From contig NC_087382.1 in the NCBI RefSeq assembly GCF_963675165.1, forward strand, positions 4,255,963 through 4,319,962: a DNA stretch of 64,000 nucleotides, in the 5' to 3' direction. The position numbers and the translations under genes are program-made. Of this stretch, positions 60,416 to 64,000 are shown one piece after another. This DNA is from Halichondria panicea (Eukaryota; Porifera; Demospongiae; Suberitida; Halichondriidae). The stretch's first letter is position 1; each line of letters begins with the position of its first letter. The notes under the pieces are model-generated. The model saw only the letters and a list, made by a program, of their open reading frames with translations. It did not search any database and was not told the DNA's origin.

Positions 60416-62214
60416 AATTAATTAGCTTGATGTTATCGCCGCCCCCAATGAAGTGGCTATGGCTTGTAGAGATGGGCGTGGGTCAATGGTTGTGCACTAA
60501 CCATCGATTTTATGCCTTGCTGCTGCCTCGATGGAAGTATGTGTGGCCTTTAAAAGCTGCACTCTGGTCAACTAAGCTGCTTAGCAAGCATGTAGACTAT
60601 TGTAGAGCTTGTGTCCACTTGTGAAGTGCCTGTGTACACAAATGGCTTGCTGCTTCCTCTTCGAAAATATTCTATGGCTACCAAGATAGTCCAGAGGGTC
60701 TACCAATGGATACTACTCAGTCCTACATGCTGTATAGCTTGTTTTAAACCTTTTTTTTTTAAGTGTCCTAATTGAACAGCTCAGCAGAACTTCAAAGGAT
60801 AATCGGATTCATGACACTATCCAATCTGCCACAGAATCCAATATCATGCAACATTCACAAGTTGATAACACGCTCCCTCCCAGATTGTTGTTGTAAAATT
60901 TACAACAATTTGACCAGTAAAGGGATAAGGGGAGTCGGACTGAATCTAAGCCTTGCTACAACTGCATGCTGCATTATACGTGGCACGTCACACTGCACTG
61001 CATTCATTCCGGTAAATCACGCCTAGATTTTCTTGGATAAAATTTTCATCGAGGTCAGTTTGCCCACGAATTTTTACCTCACGAAAATTACCCACTCATG
61101 CACATGCATAATTATAATTATAATTATATTATACAGACGACATAATTGCTACATTAATGGATACGCTCACCTCAATTTAATTATTATAAGAGTCATTACT
61201 CGTATACTCATTAGCAGCTATATAATAATATACATGCATGCACTATGCAATCACGACAATAATAATTATCCACAATAATAGCTCTGTACTCATCAGCAAT
61301 CGTTGTGTACTTGAAAGTAGTAGTTCTTCTTCTGCTGCATGAATGAGAATATGAATAATTATATGGAGGAGGCCGGGATAGACATTATAGCGTTTGCCGC
61401 TCATGAAAACACTAGCACTTATGTTATAGGTTATTAAGGGCTTTTAAGCTCTTCGTTGTGTAATTATAATACATGCACTAAAGCTATAATTATGCAACTG
61501 CATGGTGATGCATGCATGATGCATATATACTGTACTGGGTTATGATGCAGTGTTTGCTCATGAATTATTCGTTTTTTTGTGAGAAGGAAATATTGTTTCT
61601 GTGTCTATACTGTTGTACTGTTCATAAGTAACTATTACAGCGCTTGCTAGCTATCAGTACGCTAACTATAATTATAGACGGCACAACTTTACCGCAAGAT
61701 CTCGTGGTCATGCATATAATATAGCTGAGTTTAGTCGTCAAATAATTATAAGACTCTGACTGACAAGAACTATAAACATTGACCTATTATACCAACAGTT
61801 TGGGGGCAGCTCGAAGAGTTTTTGCTCCTGTCTACGAACTTCAACGATATTGAAGTAACAGCATGTTATTTAAATGGCCTGTATATATACAGTAGCTAGG
61901 CCTGTGCCAAATATTTCGAAAAAAAATTTTGAATAATAGGCATGCAGTCTTTTTTACAATTTGCACTGTGAAATTATTGAGTTGCACATGCGCATGCAGC
62001 AGCTCAGAACACGCCCACGTACATTTTACATGGCAGCAAACCTAATTTTGATGATGTTATATAGTCCAATCAATTGAGACCACATTTTTGGTACTATAAA
62101 GTTTGTTATTTCGCTGCTGAAATTGACTTAATCCCATTTTTTGGTGCTATATAATTATTTTATAGGTGTTTTATTTTGCTGCGATGTAGCTATAATTATG
62201 TTGAATAATAGCTA
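60416..62214. other. Intergenic, no gene seen
   Basis: Only a half MITE at about 60990-61096 and AT-rich sequence. Open frames at 60427 and 60772 have no recognisable domain or splice context. Confidence 0.4.
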
Positions 62215-62611
62215 CCGTATATCTTCTAATTTATCGGACACTTCTAATTACCCGGACACTCTTTTGGGCAATTTTCGTTGTTCTAATACAACGGACACTC
62301 CAGTACTTTAATATTACATTTGTTCTAAATATCCGGACAATACCTTGAAAAGTTGAGTTACCATTTATAGACAGCAAGTAAGACTTGGAGTGCTGCAGTT
62401 AGATAGCTTTGAGTAGCTAGTTTTAGATAGTTATAGTGCAACTATTCAGTCGTACCTTGTTCTATTAAACTTAGCTAGCTCACATGCAGCTGCTTGCTTG
62501 TTCTAATTATTCCGGACACTTCGCATGCTCTATAAAAATCTGTTCCAATTATACCCGGACAATTTCCAAAATAATTATTTTTTGCTGTCCGATAAATTAG
62601 AAGATATACGG
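62215..62611. mobile_element. 397-bp TA-flanked MITE, copy 2
   Basis: The inverted ends CCGTATATCTTCTAATTTAT and inverse lie between TA dinucleotides. About 95% like 32322-32696 by eye, same orientation. Confidence 0.75.
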
Positions 62612-63486
62612 TAGGTGTCATAATTATGGGGTGATGAAGTTGAATAATAGTATAGTGTGAAGAATAATAGGTGAATATTTGGCAAAGGCCTACCTGTAGC
62701 CAAACAGTGGGGCAAAGCACATGCAGACTATATAGTATATAGCACAGACAGTATAATTGTTTAGTATCTAAACAAGCAGAGAAAAAATGTGTGCACATGT
62801 ATCTATTGTTATATCAGACATAATTGTGTACATGCATGCATGCATCTATATATATCATTGTCGTGTTTTGTGGCGTAATTACCGGTATAGACTGTGCAAC
62901 ACGAGTTTCTATACACCAAGTTTGATCAGTCTATACTGTTCGCCAGCAAAAATATATATATATATAGGGCTTTAGTGCAAGGCTAACGCATGTTGAATAG
63001 AAAAATTGTGCGAACATGCAGATGATGCTATGAAAGATTCTGAATTAAGAGACTTCAACAGCCTTCAATGTGAGTCAAACTAGCCATAACTCGAGAAAGA
63101 AGCTTTAGTTTGCTAATCCATGAATCGAGAACGTGCATGGTTAGAAGCCTATATAAGTTATTTTTCATCACATTGCAACCGTTGAACAGTTGTCACCTGG
63201 AACAGACAGCCAGCTTTACCGTATCCCTCGTGCGGCTACGCCTCGAGGCATAATAATGTGAATGTGGGTGTATTCTGAGCTACTGCACATAATATTATTA
63301 TGTAACTCAATTTTTCACACACATGCATGACAGTTGCATATTATTAATTATCATTGCCTATAATTATTTCATAGACTGCCTATAATTATATTATTCATTA
63401 TTCCGGAATATTTGGCACATGCATGCATGTCTAATTATGGTGCAAGCCTCTTGCATGCGTGCATGTATATAATTATAGAACTTCTC
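62612..63486. other. Intergenic, no gene seen
   Basis: AT-rich with TGCATGCA and TATATA runs. No exon or repeat copy recognised. Confidence 0.35.
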
Positions 63487-64000
63487 AGGTAGGTTAAGGC
63501 AGCTTTTTAAGCATTAAATTGAAGATGAAGTGTACTGTATACAACTCAGATTTATTGTATAATATCTTGACAATAGTACCTTTTCACCCAAATGTATTGT
63601 GGACATAAATACCATTAATTTGATAACACTATTACCATGGTTACTATCTTGTTGTGTGCGTTAGCTGTGACCAAAAATGACTGACCTTAACTAACATTTT
63701 AGAAATGCAGCCTCCAATATTACTTTATACAAAGCAATATTACTACCAAAAGAAAGCTATTGGTGATATCTAATAGAAAAAAGGTTAGTATTTGGTATGA
63801 GGTCATTCTAGCTCAGATTATAGTAACTTAATTGATAAAAATGCTAAAAAATGGAGAAAATTAATCATTCATATGCATACTGTACAAAATACATGAAAGC
63901 AGCCCTAAATACTAGCATAGTTCCTACTGTACTATAGTAAGAGCTTTCTTTTGATACTAAGATGGGGTCATGAAATTGTGTATTGGAGGCTGCATTCTGA
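63487..64000. repeat. Copy of the third intron of gene B, including its MITE
   Basis: Nearly identical, same orientation, to about 11585-12115: TCAGGTAGGTTAAGGCAGCT, then the MITE start at 63622. Because sequence outside the MITE matches too, this is a segment duplication rather than a second insertion. Exons 4-5 of B are absent to the left; exon 3 and upstream would lie beyond the window, so a partial B paralogue may follow. Confidence 0.7.

Noticed and set aside
1..64000. CRISPR arrays, bacterial operons, Shine-Dalgarno sites and rho-independent terminators
   Set aside because: The hairpins are foldback elements with target duplications and the genes contain GT-AG introns. Nothing indicates prokaryotic DNA.

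Overview
The window is animal nuclear DNA. Every gene I can support is split by short GT-AG introns. The sequence is AT-rich and full of small transposon remnants. The many Ig/FN3 receptors without named relatives, the short introns and the dense tiny MITEs suggest a sponge (Amphimedon-like demosponge). That is an inference from style, not from a recognised reference gene.

Main content: a cluster of receptor-like genes. I could thread ten of them exon by exon from signal peptide to tail: A (1-1113, -, 3' end outside), B (11120-13242, -), C (13761-16137, +), D (21714-23539, -), E1 (23695-27711, +), H (32920-35211, -, broken), G (36916-39000, -), F (41142-42985, -), E2 (43134-46012, +) and I (55929-59586, -). 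They are built from a small kit of exons: a signal peptide, an Ig-like exon or a two-exon cysteine-containing 'D module' (unrecognised), zero to two FN3 exons, a Ser/Thr stalk, a membrane exon and a tail exon. Nearly all internal introns are phase 1, so exons can be swapped without breaking frame. Tails of D, F, G and I share a terminal IYEEIV (the YEEI type preferred by Src-family SH2 domains). C instead has two NPxY motifs. E1 and E2 end in a hydrophobic stretch with no cytoplasmic tail, which suggests GPI anchoring.

Layout: B/C, D/E1 and F/E2 are head-to-head pairs; the last two share gaps of only about 150 bp. About 7 kb holding the 5' half of D plus all of E1 (about 22690-30156) is repeated almost unchanged at about 42138-48462, giving the 5' half of F plus E2. 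F is therefore a mosaic: a D-type front joined to a different back half. E2 has one more stalk exon than E1.

Between the receptors lie broken minus-strand copies of the C-terminal exons of an MPND-type JAMM deubiquitinase gene (about 3.5-8.4, 17.3-20.3, 28.2-32.0, 36.2 and 46.5-53.9 kb). One copy keeps an intact JAMM motif; others have lost it, are frameshifted or carry stops. No complete copy is present.

Mobile DNA: a family of very small foldback elements (40-81 bp) whose ends resemble TAGCCTCG...CGAGGCTA, six of them flanked by perfect direct repeats of at least 9 bp; a 409-bp MITE with 9-bp target duplication; several TA-flanked MITEs (about 150-640 bp); a 1955-bp element with about 510-bp inverted repeats; and three decayed LINE reverse-transcriptase fragments. 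I saw no tRNA, rRNA or CRISPR array.
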